A stretch of DNA of 64,000 nt from NCBI RefSeq assembly GCF_016917355.1, contig NZ_CP070304.1, forward strand, positions 2,604,001 through 2,668,000. The letters run 5' to 3'. Made by a program: the position numbers and the translations under genes. The DNA comes from Glaciimonas sp. PAMC28666. Lineage in GTDB: Bacteria > Pseudomonadota > Gammaproteobacteria > Burkholderiales > Burkholderiaceae_D. This document shows, piece by piece, positions 1 through 10,800 of the stretch (positions within the stretch are counted from its first letter, which is position 1; every line of letters begins with the position of its first letter). The notes beneath the pieces were generated by a model that was not told the DNA's origin, did no database searches, and saw only the letters and a program-made list of their open reading frames with translations.

Positions 1-120
1 AACATGGCCGCGCAGTCTTCCTATATTTGGTATTCGGCCGAAAAACTGATGGATGCGCCATTACCAGCACCGGTCAAAAAATTGTTGCTGGCAGTGTTCC
101 GTCAAAACGACCTTTTTTGA
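1..120 (+). CDS. mutY: 3' end of adenine DNA glycosylase MutY (partial)
   Basis: Frame 1 is open from the window edge to a TGA at 118-120 and gives 39 residues ending LLLAVFRQNDLF. The segment APLPAPVKKLL resembles the extreme C-terminus of bacterial MutY, the glycosylase that removes adenine mispaired with 8-oxoguanine. The catalytic and Fe-S domains lie outside the window, so the name rests on this short tail and on position: mutY is commonly convergent with the rapZ-hprK-ptsN block in Burkholderiales. Confidence 0.55.
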   Translation, partial: NMAAQSSYIWYSAEKLMDAPLPAPVKKLLLAVFRQNDLF

Positions 121-185
121 TGGTTACGCAATGCTCCTTCCCACAATGATGAGGAAAGGGTTCGTACGCATTCCGAAGAATTGAC

Positions 186-1049
186 CTAACTCAGCTGTCG
201 ATGACGTCGCACCACTTGTTCTGTGGTTTCAAAGTGTTGCGCCAGATGCTCCACCATGTACACAGATCGATGTTGGCCGCCGGTGCAACCAATGGCGACT
301 GTCAAATAACTCCGATTATCGTTCTTGAAAGAAGGTAACCATTTTGAGATGAAACCGGCGATGTCGTGCAGCAACTCCGCGACCAGCGGCAACTCATCAA
401 GAAAGTCGATCACTGGTTGGTCTCGTCCATTGAGTGGGCGCAAGATGGGATCGTAATGCGGATTAGGCAGCATGCGGACGTCAAATACCAGATCGGCGTC
501 AAGCGGAACACCCTGTTTAAAAGCGAACGACTCAAACAATAATGTTAACGGCGCGTGTTCGGTATCCAGCAGACCTTTTATCCAGCTGCGTAATTTGTTC
601 GTGCTCAAATCAGACGTATCGATGATATGGCCAAGGCCCTCAATATCGACCAACAGTTCCCGTTCGTTAATAATGCACTCGGTCAGGGTCAGGCGATCAG
701 ACGGATTTTGGCCAGGACGCAAGCGATGCGATAACGGATGGCTGCGGCGCGTCTCAGAGAAACGCGCAATCAGCGCTTCGGTCTGCGCGGTCAGGAAGAT
801 CACCTTGACGTCGTGACCTTGCGCCTTGAGTTGTTGAATGTCGGAAGGAAGTCTTGCTAACGAATCGGCGCTGCGCGCATCGGTGGCGACCGCCAGCATT
901 TGAATACCCTCGTTCACGCGCGTGGCGACCAGCTCACGTAATAAAGTTGGCGGCAGATTATCGACGCAAAAGTAGCCTGCATCTTCCAAAACGCGCAGGG
1001 CGACAGATTTGCCGGAGCCGGAAATACCAGTGATGAGGATTATTCGCAT
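186..1049 (-). CDS. rapZ: RNase adapter protein RapZ (P-loop nucleotide-binding)
   Basis: The 287-residue product has the usual RapZ/YvcJ length. It carries a Walker A motif at its N-terminus ([12 protein letters not shown], residues 8-19) and the conserved C-terminal segment [19 protein letters not shown]. In enterobacteria RapZ binds the sRNA GlmZ and guides RNase E to it, controlling glucosamine-6-phosphate synthase; in other lineages the target is less clear. It follows hprK and ptsN on the same strand, the standard arrangement of this nitrogen-PTS cluster. A gap of about 280 bp separates it from hprK, so it may have its own promoter. Confidence 0.95.
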   Translation of the reverse strand: MRIILITGISGSGKSVALRVLEDAGYFCVDNLPPTLLRELVATRVNEGIQMLAVATDARSADSLARLPSDIQQLKAQGHDVKVIFLTAQTEALIARFSETRRSHPLSHRLRPGQNPSDRLTLTECIINERELLVDIEGLGHIIDTSDLSTNKLRSWIKGLLDTEHAPLTLLFESFAFKQGVPLDADLVFDVRMLPNPHYDPILRPLNGRDQPVIDFLDELPLVAELLHDIAGFISKWLPSFKNDNRSYLTVAIGCTGGQHRSVYMVEHLAQHFETTEQVVRRHRQLS

Positions 1050-1275
1050 AGTCTATGGTGATGCATCCGTTGGTGTGCAGGAATTGGCCGATGCTCGTTG
1101 TGCGATTAAGCGTTTTCCGGAGTCATCACAGTCATCGAAATCGAAGGAGCCAACTCGCGCCGCAAATGGTTTTGAACTACAAACATAACATACCTCGCGC
1201 GATAATTTCACATTTGGAAGGCGCGCAGACACATATGGATGCTTTCAGCGCATTATCTCGCAGAAATTTTTGGTA

Positions 1276-1331
1276 AGTGACGTGCCAATATCGGTAGTGA
1301 CTCAGTAGTGACTCAGTGACGTGCCGATATC
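1276..1331. repeat. short direct and tandem repeats at the 3' end of hprK
   Basis: A 17-bp segment, AGTGACGTGCCAATATC, at 1276-1292 recurs with one mismatch at 1315-1331, where it overlaps the hprK stop codon. Between the copies, TAGTGACTCAG is repeated twice in tandem (1295-1305 and 1306-1316). It looks like a small duplication of the gene's 3' end; no function is evident. Confidence 0.7.
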
Positions 1332-2280
1332 AGTAAATATCGCTTTCGCTATCCATCACTGCGCGTTGGCGAGCTATGAAGTCTTTGAGTGTGTCGATCC
1401 CACGTAATTGCAAGATGGTGTTACGAACCGCAGCTTCAAGTAGCACCGCGATATTTCGTCCGGCTGCCACCGGTATGATGACCTTGCGCACAGGCAGCCC
1501 TAGTACATCGTCGTAATGGGCATCAAGCGGCAAGCGTTCATAGTTTTCTTCCAGCGTGGCACGACGCACCAGATGGACGATTAATTTTAAGCGCATTTTA
1601 CGACGGACCGCAGTCTCACCAAATATCGTCTTGATATCCAACAGACCCAGGCCTCGCACCTCTAGCAGATTCTGTAGTAACGGAGGGCAACGACCCTCGA
1701 TCATGTTCGGCGCAATTCGCGCAAACTCGACCGCATCATCGGCCACCAGGCCGTGACTACGTGAAATCAGTTCAAGCCCAAGCTCACTTTTGCCGAGACC
1801 CGATTCGCCGGTAATCAGGACGCCAACCCCAAGTACGTCCATAAACACACCATGCATAGTGATGCGTTGCGCTAATTTTTTTGACAGATAGACCCGCAAA
1901 TAATCGATTACCTGCGCAGCCGGAAGCGGTGTCGAAAATAAAGGAATATTTTTTTCGTCGCAGATATCGAGGATGTCGGGCGGCGTCGCCAACCCTTGCG
2001 CGATGATAAATGCAGGCGGCGCACCGGCGACCAACTCTGAGGTCTGATAGGCGCGCGATGTCTCGGACAGACGCTTATAGTATTGGGTTTCCTGGTGGCC
2101 AAAAACCTGAATCCGTCCAGGATGGATCAAATTTAAATGGCCGACCTGATCTGCAGCGGATGCGGCATCCCCTGAAATCAGCCGCTCTCCACCCGGAAAA
2201 CCAGCAAACCATCCGAGCTGCAGTGACTCGCGATTGTCTTCGTAGAGTTGTTGAATGGAGAGAGGCGTACTTGAAGGCAT
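1330..2280 (-). CDS. hprK: HPr kinase/phosphorylase
   Basis: The enzyme phosphorylates and dephosphorylates HPr on a serine, setting PTS regulatory output; in proteobacteria with an incomplete PTS it usually modulates the nitrogen-PTS branch. The N-terminal HPrK domain is followed by the kinase domain with Walker [16 protein letters not shown]. The C-terminal signature region includes [11 protein letters not shown] and the following helix rich in R and K. I chose the ATG at 2280 (316 residues, near the family norm of about 310-330). A TTG further upstream at 2346 would add 22 residues that do not look like the family. ptsN lies immediately upstream on the same strand. Confidence 0.93.
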   Translation of the reverse strand: MPSSTPLSIQQLYEDNRESLQLGWFAGFPGGERLISGDAASAADQVGHLNLIHPGRIQVFGHQETQYYKRLSETSRAYQTSELVAGAPPAFIIAQGLATPPDILDICDEKNIPLFSTPLPAAQVIDYLRVYLSKKLAQRITMHGVFMDVLGVGVLITGESGLGKSELGLELISRSHGLVADDAVEFARIAPNMIEGRCPPLLQNLLEVRGLGLLDIKTIFGETAVRRKMRLKLIVHLVRRATLEENYERLPLDAHYDDVLGLPVRKVIIPVAAGRNIAVLLEAAVRNTILQLRGIDTLKDFIARQRAVMDSESDIY

Positions 2281-2372
2281 AGTAGGGCGTGGATGCGCGT
2301 CGATTGCTGAGTTGAGGAAATGAACTTCTGCAAATTTTCTAACCAATCAATTATGGCCTATTTTGCATTGTT

Positions 2373-2849
2373 TCAGTTCGCGTTTTCAGCACTCATTGGC
2401 TGCCAGGCGATAAGTCTTGCGTGAATCGAAACCGGGTCAGGATCGGTGCTGAGTATTTCCCTGAAAGCATCGCTGGAAAACATTTCCGCGACTTCCGAGA
2501 GAATTTCGAGGTGGTGCTGCGTCGCGTGATCAGGTACCAGCAAAAACACCAGGAGACTGACCGGCTCTCCATCCGGTGACTCAAACGGAATCGGCTGGGC
2601 CAGACGGACAAAAGCAGCGAGGGGTGCTTTCAAGCCTTTCACACGTCCGTGCGGTACCGCCACGCCATGACCCAGTCCGGTGGAGCCAAGCCTTTCGCGT
2701 GCAAAAAGGTTATCAGAGACGGTTGAACGCGCAATGCCGCAATTGTTTTCGAACATCAGTCCTGCTTGCTCGAAGGCACGCTTTTTACTGGAAACTTCCA
2801 GATCCAGCACAACATTTTGAGCTGGTAAGATTTTTGCGAGATTAGTCAT
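2373..2849 (-). CDS. ptsN: Nitrogen-PTS EIIA protein PtsN
   Basis: The 158-residue protein is an EIIA of the fructose/mannitol type. The phosphoryl-accepting histidine is in GVAVPHGRVKGL, and the ligand-facing segment SLLVFLLVPDHATQHHLEILS matches PtsN. It accepts phosphate from NPr and regulates potassium and nitrogen functions by protein contact rather than by sugar transport. It is the first gene of the ptsN-hprK(-rapZ) transcription unit. In most Burkholderiales rpoN and the hibernation factor gene lie directly upstream; here pagP is upstream instead. Confidence 0.93.
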   Translation of the reverse strand: MTNLAKILPAQNVVLDLEVSSKKRAFEQAGLMFENNCGIARSTVSDNLFARERLGSTGLGHGVAVPHGRVKGLKAPLAAFVRLAQPIPFESPDGEPVSLLVFLLVPDHATQHHLEILSEVAEMFSSDAFREILSTDPDPVSIHARLIAWQPMSAENAN

Positions 2850-3027
2850 TTTTACGAATCAGTTTGCTACACCGTAGTGATGTTGTGCAGAATTATAGGC
2901 CTGAATCTCGCCCGTAGCACCTAGTTGCCGTAATGGTTTTGTGGGGTTTTACGATTACGCGCTTATTTCTGGTGAATTAACTGTTTCAGCAGCAAATTAA
3001 TAGTTAATTTGTTTTTTATGCAACGAA

Positions 3028-3633
3028 TTAATTGAGCTCAAAACGGGCAAATATCAACAAGACGTCGCCGTTACCTTTGTTGCCTGACAGGCGGGGGACG
3101 TATGAAAACATTAATTTACCTTTTTTTGTTCCTATTCCTGCAATCGGTAACGGCAGTGGAAAGGGAAAGCCGCCAAAATAATCCTGGCGACTCACCAGCA
3201 TTGCAGTGTACCCCGCGCTTACCTCGATGGGACTTTTTGGCACATCAAAGACCCACTCGTATGCGTACCCCGCCATTAATTGAGGTTTGAAATGTGAATC
3301 CCGAATTCCGAAGAAATATAGTGATTCATCGTTTCCATCGGCATTGCGGAAGGTGCGTCCACCGCCTATACCCCAGGCTTTTTCGTTTAATTCCCGGATA
3401 CGTTCGGCTGAATAAGTATCGCGACCATGATAAGCGTAACCGGATAAATAGACTTCCTCTGCGCCATTGTCGGCGATATTTTCGAGTCGATTCTTTGTTT
3501 GTTGCCACCAACTAGCGCTATCGCTGGGGACTTGCGCTGAGGGCGCTAGCTGGGCGTGCGCGGTCGATATAGATAATAGTGTGAACAGGGGGATCATTGC
3601 CAAGTGGCCAAATGAAGTTTTTTTACGGTACAT
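3028..3633 (-). CDS. pagP: Lipid A palmitoyltransferase PagP
   Basis: This outer-membrane enzyme moves palmitate from a phospholipid to lipid A, tightening the outer membrane and altering immune recognition. The product has a cleavable signal peptide ending near STAHA-Q, then the PagP features: the segment VYLSGYAYHGR holds the catalytic-type His, and FFGIRDSHFKPQ holds the Asp-Ser pair corresponding to D76/S77 of the E. coli enzyme. The barrel ends with the aromatic/hydrophobic strand LLIFARFELN. The ATG at 3633 gives 201 residues with a sensible signal peptide; a longer frame opens upstream to 3696. In enterobacteria it is PhoPQ-regulated; no such box was recognised here. Confidence 0.88.
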   Translation of the reverse strand: MYRKKTSFGHLAMIPLFTLLSISTAHAQLAPSAQVPSDSASWWQQTKNRLENIADNGAEEVYLSGYAYHGRDTYSAERIRELNEKAWGIGGGRTFRNADGNDESLYFFGIRDSHFKPQLMAGYAYEWVFDVPKSPIEVSAGYTAMLVSRQDYFGGFPFPLPLPIAGIGTKKGKLMFSYVPRLSGNKGNGDVLLIFARFELN

Positions 3634-3815
3634 AAGAGACTCTTTTTGAAGTAACAAAGGGAGCAGAAATAGTAGATTCCCACTCGACAACGTCATTCTT
3701 TTGGCGCAACAAAGCCACCATGACGGTCAATTTGAATTTTTTGCACACATGCATCAAATTAAGAATGCGGCGGTTGTGCTGATGCTTCAGGCGCTATTGG
3801 TCGGTGAATCCGATA

Positions 3816-4652
3816 TTACTGGCGCGCAAGACGTCGATTTGATGGTGGTGGACCTGAAAAGTTGCAACGCCACGGGTTTATATCTAATCCACCACGGCGG
3901 GTATAGCGGGCGTATACGGATAACTTTTGCGGTGCGCACTGGTGCATTATGTCCATAAAAATGCGTTCGACGCATTGCTCATGAAATTCATTGTGATCGC
4001 GGAAACTAATCAGATAGCGCAGTAGACCTTCTTGATCTATCGGTGTGCCAACATATTGTATCTGCACGCTGCCCCAATCCGGTTGGCCGGTGACCAGGCA
4101 ATTTGATTTTAGTAAATGCGAGATCAGCGTTTCACTAACGGGAATGGCATGTCGATCGGTTTTCAACAAAGTCGGCTTCGGTTGATAGTCGGCAACCTCA
4201 ATATCCAACCGATCCAGCAATATTCCTGTTGGTTCTTTGATGATCTGGGTGGAGAATGCATCCGCTGTCGTGAGCGCAACCTGGACAGTCGCACCAAAAC
4301 CAAGCGACAAGTCGGCGCGTAACAACGCCAGCAAAGCATCGGTATCCGCCAATTTAGTTTGATTGAAGGAATTCAAATATAGTTTGAAAGACTTCGATTC
4401 CACGATGTTGGGGGAGTCTGCAGGTGCTGTAATGGTGGCGATCGCTACTTGCGGTTTGCCGCGCAGGTTCAGCCACGACACCTCGTAGGCATTCCAGATA
4501 TCGACCCCAAAAAATGGCAACGTGCCGTGAATCCCAATTTCTTCTCGCTTGGCCGTACGCGCAATGGAAAATAATAATGTTGGGTCGTATTCGGCCTTGT
4601 AAGTGGCAACTTTGCCCAATGGCGATAATTCCGGGGTAGTAGAAGCAGTCAT
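3816..4652 (-). CDS. queF: NADPH-dependent 7-cyano-7-deazaguanine reductase QueF
   Basis: QueF reduces preQ0 to preQ1 in queuosine tRNA modification. The protein is the long two-domain (YqcD/E. coli) form. The catalytic cysteine lies in [13 protein letters not shown] with the adjacent aspartate, and the NADPH-side [12 protein letters not shown] motif is present in the first half. I took the ATG at 4652 (278 residues, close to the 270-285 usual for this form) rather than the longer open frame to 4709. It is a single-gene unit between pagP and ilvA on the same strand. Confidence 0.95.
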   Translation of the reverse strand: MTASTTPELSPLGKVATYKAEYDPTLLFSIARTAKREEIGIHGTLPFFGVDIWNAYEVSWLNLRGKPQVAIATITAPADSPNIVESKSFKLYLNSFNQTKLADTDALLALLRADLSLGFGATVQVALTTADAFSTQIIKEPTGILLDRLDIEVADYQPKPTLLKTDRHAIPVSETLISHLLKSNCLVTGQPDWGSVQIQYVGTPIDQEGLLRYLISFRDHNEFHEQCVERIFMDIMHQCAPQKLSVYARYTRRGGLDINPWRCNFSGPPPSNRRLARQ

Positions 4653-4777
4653 GATTTTGGCGGTGCGTAAATAAAAATTCTGATAGTTTACCGGTGAGCC
4701 AAAATGCACTCTGCCGAAGTTCTGAGAAAGAAAAAGTTGAAGAGATGCAAGGAAGGTGCAGCCTCAGTATAGCCGCG

Positions 4778-4804
4778 ATAACGATCCAATAACGATCCAA
4801 TAAC
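4778..4804. repeat. 11-bp tandem repeat
   Basis: ATAACGATCCA is present twice in tandem (4778-4788 and 4789-4799), followed by a partial third copy, in the gap between queF and ilvA. It resembles other 10-11-bp micro-tandems in this window. Confidence 0.7.
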
Positions 4805-4930
4805 AAGCATACTGCTCGGGAGGCTATTCATCCCATATCATCGTCGACGCTGGGAGGAAAATGCAATCCCGATAAAAGTCGTTCAACCATTTCGTGGTGA
4901 AATTGGCGTCCAGAAGTCCGCCGCATAAGC

Positions 4931-6457
4931 TTATCCCAAAAACAGTTTATAGACCGGATTATCACTCTCGTCCCAATACCGATAGCCGAGATTTCCAAGA
5001 AAACTACGGAACGCCTTCATTTCTTTTTTCGGTACCTGCAGGCCAATCAAAATGCGGCCGACATCGCCACCCTGGCTACGATAATGGAACAGGCTTATAT
5101 TCCAGTTCGGGGCCATGCAATCAAGAAAGCGCATCAATGCGCCGGGGCGCTCAGGGAATTCAAAGCGATACAACAGCTCATCATGCGCCAACGGGCTCTT
5201 GCCACCCACCAGATGACGAATATGTACTTTAGCCAGTTCATCGTGAGTCAGATCGAGCGTATTGAATCCGTGTTTCTCGAAATTTTTAGCGATTTGTCCC
5301 GACTCAACGCTAGTGGAGGTCTGGACGCCGACAAAAACGTGCGCAGCCTTTTCATCGCTGATGCGGTAGTTGAATTCAGTAACATTACGATCACCGACCA
5401 GTTTACAAAAACGGGCAAAACTCCCGCGTTCTTCTGGTATCGTGACGGCAAAAACTGCCTCCCGCGATTGCCCGATGTCTGCCATTTCGGACACGAATCG
5501 CAATCGGTCAAAGTTCATATTGGCACCGGAAGCAATGGTGATCAGGGTTTGGTTCTTGATCGGCTTGCGTGTGCCTTTGGCGCGCTCGATGTACGCTTTG
5601 GCACCGGCGACTGATAAGGCGCCGGACGGCTCCAGAATGCTACGGGTGTCTTGAAATACATCTTTAATGGCCGTGCATACGGCAAAGGTATCCACCAGAA
5701 TAACCTCATCCACGTACAACTTTGCCAGCCTGAATGTTTCTTCTCCTACCAGTTTGACAGCGGTGCCATCGGCGAATAGTCCAACATCGGATAACGTAAC
5801 CCGGCGGCCAGCTTTAAGGCTGCGTGCCATGGCATCCGAATCGACGGTCTGTACACCGATAATCTTGATTTCCGGACGGACCGCTTTGACATACGCCGCA
5901 ATCCCGGCGATCAGGCCACCTCCGCCAATAGGAACAAAAATGGCATCAATCGGACCGGCATGCTGACGCAAGATTTCCATTCCAACCGTGCCCTGACCTG
6001 CGATAACATGCGGATCATCAAACGGATGCACAAAGGTTAGTTTATGTTTCTTTTCCAGCGTCAGCGCATGGTTATAGGCGTCTGTGTACGAATCGCCGAA
6101 CAGTACCACTTCACCACCGCGGGCGCGGACCGCTTCAACCTTGACCATCGGGGTGGTGGTCGGCATCACGATCATGGCGCGACAGCCCAACTTTGCCGCC
6201 GATAAGGCCAGACCCTGCGCGTGATTGCCCGCGGAGGCGCAAATGACGCCGCGTTTGAGTTGTTGCGGCGTCAGGCTAGCCATCTTGTTATAAGCACCGC
6301 GCAGCTTGAAACTGAACACGCTCTGCACATCTTCGCGCTTGAAATAAATCTTATTCTCCATTTTCAGAGAAAGCGTCGGCGCTAAGTCAAGTGGCGTTTC
6401 CTGCGCAACGTCATAGACGCGTGCGGTCAGGATTTTCTGCAAATAATCTGTAGTCAT
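4931..6457 (-). CDS. ilvA: Threonine ammonia-lyase, biosynthetic (IlvA)
   Basis: This PLP enzyme converts threonine to 2-oxobutanoate, the first step of isoleucine synthesis. The 508-residue length and the two C-terminal regulatory ACT-like (Thr_dehydrat_C) domains from about residue 330 identify the isoleucine-feedback-inhibited biosynthetic form rather than the short catabolic form. The PLP lysine is in FSFKLRGAYNKM near residue 60, the phosphate-binding loop is GGGGLIAG near residue 190, and SAGNHAQG is present. It is transcribed alone, divergent from the YqaA-like gene. Confidence 0.96.
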   Translation of the reverse strand: MTTDYLQKILTARVYDVAQETPLDLAPTLSLKMENKIYFKREDVQSVFSFKLRGAYNKMASLTPQQLKRGVICASAGNHAQGLALSAAKLGCRAMIVMPTTTPMVKVEAVRARGGEVVLFGDSYTDAYNHALTLEKKHKLTFVHPFDDPHVIAGQGTVGMEILRQHAGPIDAIFVPIGGGGLIAGIAAYVKAVRPEIKIIGVQTVDSDAMARSLKAGRRVTLSDVGLFADGTAVKLVGEETFRLAKLYVDEVILVDTFAVCTAIKDVFQDTRSILEPSGALSVAGAKAYIERAKGTRKPIKNQTLITIASGANMNFDRLRFVSEMADIGQSREAVFAVTIPEERGSFARFCKLVGDRNVTEFNYRISDEKAAHVFVGVQTSTSVESGQIAKNFEKHGFNTLDLTHDELAKVHIRHLVGGKSPLAHDELLYRFEFPERPGALMRFLDCMAPNWNISLFHYRSQGGDVGRILIGLQVPKKEMKAFRSFLGNLGYRYWDESDNPVYKLFLG

Positions 6458-6710
6458 GGTCAGGTCAAATTAGCGCGCTGCGGCCAATCAGGAAGTTTTT
6501 TGGTCGCTAGCGTGAGGTCAAGTTTCAAAGTCTATCCGATCAAGACAGCCGATCATTATAATGGACGCGCTCATGAAAGTCGGACTTACGCAAAACCGCA
6601 CCATCCGCGTTGCGCTTGCTCATGACCGGTTAGCAGACATTAATAGGTATTTTGGCAATTTTTTGGCTTCTTTCCAAAGAAGCTCCGTTCCCCACTATTT
6701 TTTTATACTT

Positions 6711-7202
6711 ATGATTGAAACAGCTGTTTTATGGGCTTTAGGCGTGCTGGCGATACCCACCGTCGGGTTGTGGTCAGTGTTTATTGTCAGTTTTGTATCA
6801 GCGACTTTGTTGCCGATGGGCTCCGAACCCGCCGTATTTGCCGTCATCAAGGCCAACGGCTCCCTTTATTGGGCGGTAATAGTCGTCGCAACCGTTGGAA
6901 ATACGCTGGGCGGCGCTTTAGATTACTGGATGGGTTACAGCGCCAAGCAGGCGTTTGCACGGGAGCGCAAAAGCCGCTGGTTCCATTGGTTGGAACATTA
7001 CGGCCCAAAAACCATGTTATTGAGTTGGTTACCGATTATCGGCGATCCCATCTGCACCCTGGCCGGATGGTTACATTTACCTTTTTGGCCAAGCGTCATG
7101 TATATGGCAATCGGAAAATTTCTGCGCTATATCGCTATGACGTGGATATTAATGTCTTTGCCGGATGGATTCTGGCGGCAGGTCGCACATTGGTTGTTTT
7201 AA
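6711..7202 (+). CDS. YqaA/DedA-like inner-membrane protein
   Basis: The product is a multi-spanning membrane protein of the SNARE-associated/YqaA group. The family signature SATLLPMGSEPAVFAVIK is followed by the re-entrant-loop segment GNTLGGALDYWMGY, then further membrane helices. Family members are about 140-170 residues; starting at the ATG at 6711 gives 163 residues. The frame is open back to an ATG at 6561, but a TATAAT box at 6557-6562 overlaps that codon, so the longest start is unlikely. An ATG at 6573 with a nearby GGA is a possible intermediate. The substrate is unknown; related DedA proteins affect membrane lipid distribution. Confidence 0.75.
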   Translation: MIETAVLWALGVLAIPTVGLWSVFIVSFVSATLLPMGSEPAVFAVIKANGSLYWAVIVVATVGNTLGGALDYWMGYSAKQAFARERKSRWFHWLEHYGPKTMLLSWLPIIGDPICTLAGWLHLPFWPSVMYMAIGKFLRYIAMTWILMSLPDGFWRQVAHWLF

Positions 7203-7240
7203 GCGCCCGTGGACCCGAACAATTTATTAATCGGTTTAGC

Positions 7241-7396
7241 TTATGCCATTAGCCCATGCAAAACAACGCCAGCTAACGCAGGAGTTAATAGCAGCATCAC
7301 CAATGGCGGCACAATACGAACTTGCCAGGGTTGTGCGTTAAGCAGGTGAGATATGCCGGAATAGCGATTATTAAGAACCTGGTTGCGCTTGATCAT
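7241..7396 (-). CDS. small hypothetical membrane peptide (51 aa)
   Basis: A 51-residue frame begins with a charged segment, MIKRNQVLNN, and has a hydrophobic C-terminal stretch (VPPLVMLLLTPALAGVVLHG, about residues 29-48) that could span the membrane. GGAA lies about 8 nt before the ATG. It is convergent with the YqaA-like gene. No family was recognised; the composition is plausible for a real small protein, but there is no independent support. Confidence 0.3.
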   Translation of the reverse strand: MIKRNQVLNNRYSGISHLLNAQPWQVRIVPPLVMLLLTPALAGVVLHGLMA

Positions 7397-7805
7397 GATG
7401 AATTCCAATTTATTGAAAAGTTAGCTAAAACGACTGTCAGCCCTTGCATTGCGCGTATTCAGCCAGAGTGACGGCGATATTATCGATGATGACGATCATT
7501 AATCGATGCCACATAGTTGCTCTCAGTAAGGTTGTGTGATGGATCGAGTATAGATTAATACTATTGATTTTTGAAAGTTGATTGTATTTATCGATTTCAT
7601 TGTTAATTGCTATCGTACAATTTTGCAAAACGGTTCCGTCGAAATGGTGGCGTGATGCTGTTGTTTTTTTATTCAAAAAGCTGATTCTCCTTAGAAATAC
7701 TGCGGCTACAGGCAAATTGATGTCGCGCAAACACTAGCTCGCCGTCGCGACTCTTCGCTATAGGCTAAAATGCTTATTCAGCGGCAGCGCACTCTCTCCA
7801 TACAC
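7397..7805. other. AT-rich intergenic stretch, mostly non-coding
   Basis: This 400-bp gap is much richer in A+T than its neighbours. It contains a possible 25-codon minus-strand frame (7514 to 7437, starting MWHRLMIVIIDN) with a GAGAG sequence before its ATG, immediately upstream of the 51-residue frame. A longer minus-strand frame (7730 to 7437) has no family resemblance. The region presumably carries the promoter of the oxidoreductase gene that starts at 7806. Confidence 0.4.
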
Positions 7806-10800
7806 ATGAACGCCCCAGTACAAATTCAAGCCTTAGTTACAGATGCGCCCCACGGCGCAACCCCAACGCGCGTGCGCGAGATTCCCTACAATTACACGTC
7901 TTTTTCAGATCGTGAAATTGTCATTCGCCTTCTCGGCGAAGCCTCGTGGGCGTTATTAGACGATTTACGCTCCAAGCGCCAGACCGGTCGATCGGCACGT
8001 ATGCTGTACGAAGTATTGGGCGACATTTGGGTAGTGCGCCGCAATCCGTATTTGCAAGACGACATGCTCGACAATCCAAAACGTCGGCAAGCCTTGATTG
8101 ATGCATTGAATCATCGTCTGGCCGAGGTCGATAAACGTCGGCTGGATATCGCCCATGCCGAAGAGAATGACGACGACGCGAAGCAGCGTAGTGTGAAGGT
8201 TGAAGCATTAGTGCAGGCTGCACGTTTGGCAATCACCAAGTTTTCAGACGAGTTCCGTCAGACTTATGATCTGCGTAAGCGTACGCATAAAATTCTGGGC
8301 CGCTATACCGCCAAAGACAACATCAAATTCGACGGGCTTTCGCGTGTTTCGCACGTGACGGACGCCACCGATTGGCGCGTTGAGTATCCGTTTGTGGTCC
8401 TCACGCCCGACGGCGAAGACGAAATGGCCGGATTGGTAAAAGGCTGTATCGAGCTGGGTCTGACCATCATCCCACGCGGCGGCGGAACCGGTTACACCGG
8501 CGGGGCTATCCCACTGACGCCTTTTTCGGCGGTGATCAACACCGAAAAGCTGGAGCAGCTAGGCGCAGTCGAAATGGCCGTGTTGCCAGGCCTGCAGACC
8601 GAATATGCGACGATTTTCTCGGGTGCGGGTGTGGTCACCAAACGCGTTGCCGACGCCGCTGAAAAGGCCGGTTTCGTCTTTGCGGTAGACCCAACTTCAG
8701 CCTCTGCATCTTGCATCGGCGGTAACATCGCCATGAATGCGGGCGGCAAAAAAGCCCTGTTGTGGGGTACTGCCATTGACAATCTGGCAAGCTGGCGCAT
8801 GGTCGATCCGAACGGTGACTGGCTCGATTGCACCCGCCTGGATCACAATCTCGGCAAAATTCATGACACGCCATTAGCGCGTTTCAAGCTGGAATGGCGA
8901 CATCCGGCGGCAAAGGGGCACCCTGCAGAAGCGGTTTTCAAGACCGAAATTCTTGAAATACCTGGCGGTACTTTCCGCAAGGAAGGCCTGGGAAAAGATG
9001 TTACCGATAAATTCTTAGCGGGGTTGCCAGGCATTCAGAAAGAAGGTTGCGACGGACTGATTACCTCCGGCGTATGGATTTTGCACAAAATGCCGAAGTT
9101 CACGCGCACCGTCTGTCTGGAATTTTTCGGCCAGGCGCGCGACGCGATTCCATCGATTGTTGAGATCAAAACTTATCTCGATGGCCTACCTGCAAAAGGC
9201 GGGGGATTCACCTCCATTCGTTTGGCTGGTCTGGAGCATCTGGATGAGCGTTATTTGCGCGCCGTCGGTTACTCCACCAAGAGCAAACGCGGCGTTTTGC
9301 CGAAAATGGCCTTGTTTGGCGACATCGTCGGCGATGACGAAAATGCTGTGGCACACGCGGCCTCAGAGGTCGTGCGTCTGGCAAATAATCGCGTTGGCGA
9401 AGGCTTCGTGGCGGTTAGCCCGGAAGCGCGCAAAAAATTCTGGCTGGATCGTTCGCGCACTGCGGCAATTTCCAAACATACCAACGCCTTTAAAATTAAT
9501 GAAGACGTGGTCATTCCGCTCAATCGGATGGGGGAATATACCGACGGTATCGAGCGCATCAATATCGAATTATCGATCAAAAACAAACTGCAACTGCTGG
9601 ACCAGTTACAAGAGTTCATCGGCAAAGGCAATTTGCCGTTAGGCAAAAGCGAAGAATCCGACGGCGATGATATTGCAGGCGCAGAGCTCATGGAGCAGCG
9701 CGTACCGCAAGCCGAGGAACTGCTGGCGAAGGCTAAATTGCGTTGGACTTACTTGTTACAGCAACTCGACGCACCGCTGGCCGATATAAAGGCTGAACTT
9801 GCTGCACTCGGCCTGGATAAACTCAGCGAGACGTTTGAGCAGCGCCTGATTCAGCAACCGGACGCACGCCTGTTTGACGTGGTGCAGGATCGGACTATCA
9901 GCATTTCCTGGAAACAGGAAGTGCGGGCCCATTTGCGCCAAATTTTTAATGGCGGCGCGTTCAAATTGATTTTGGACGAATGCACGGCGATCCACAAAAA
10001 AGTACTGCGCGGTCGCGTGTTCGTGGCGCTTCACATGCACGCCGGTGATGGCAACGTGCATACCAATTTGCCGGTTAATTCCGATCATTACGAGATGTTG
10101 CAGGATGCCCATGCTGCGGTTGCGCGCATCATGAAGTTGGCGCGTTCACTGGATGGTGTGATTTCGGGCGAGCATGGTATCGGAATTACCAAGCTTGAGT
10201 TTCTGACTGAAGATGAAATTAAGGATTTCCGCGATTACAAATTACGGGTCGATCCTGAAGGCCGTTTTAACAAAGGCAAGCTGTTGAATTTGCCAGGGCT
10301 CGAAGCTGATTTGAGCAACGCCTACACACCGTCGTTCGGCCTGATGGGACACGAATCGCTGATCATGCAGCAGAGCGATATTGGTGCGATTGCCACGAGT
10401 ATCAAGGACTGTCTGCGTTGCGGTAAATGTAAGCCGGTTTGTGCCACGCACGTGCCACGCGCCAACTTACTGTATTCGCCGCGTAACAAAATTCTGGCGA
10501 CTTCATTGCTGGTCGAAGCCTTCTTGTATGAAGAGCAGACGCGACGCGGCATCTCGATTAAGCACTGGGAAGAATTTGAAGACGTTGCTGACCATTGCAC
10601 CGTATGTCACAAGTGTTTGACGCCATGCCCAGTCGATATCGACTTCGGTGAAGTCTCGATGAACATGCGCAATTTGCTGCGCAAGATGAACAAAAAATCG
10701 TTTAATCCGGGCACCTCGGCGGCGATGTTTTTCTTGAATGCTAAAGATCCCGCGACGATCAACATGACGCGTAAAGTCATGACCGACTGGGGTTTCAAAG

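Noticed and set aside
1055-1276. A 73-codon plus-strand frame between rapZ and hprK
   Set aside because: No recognisable motif or ribosome site; lies in a short intergenic gap with repeats.
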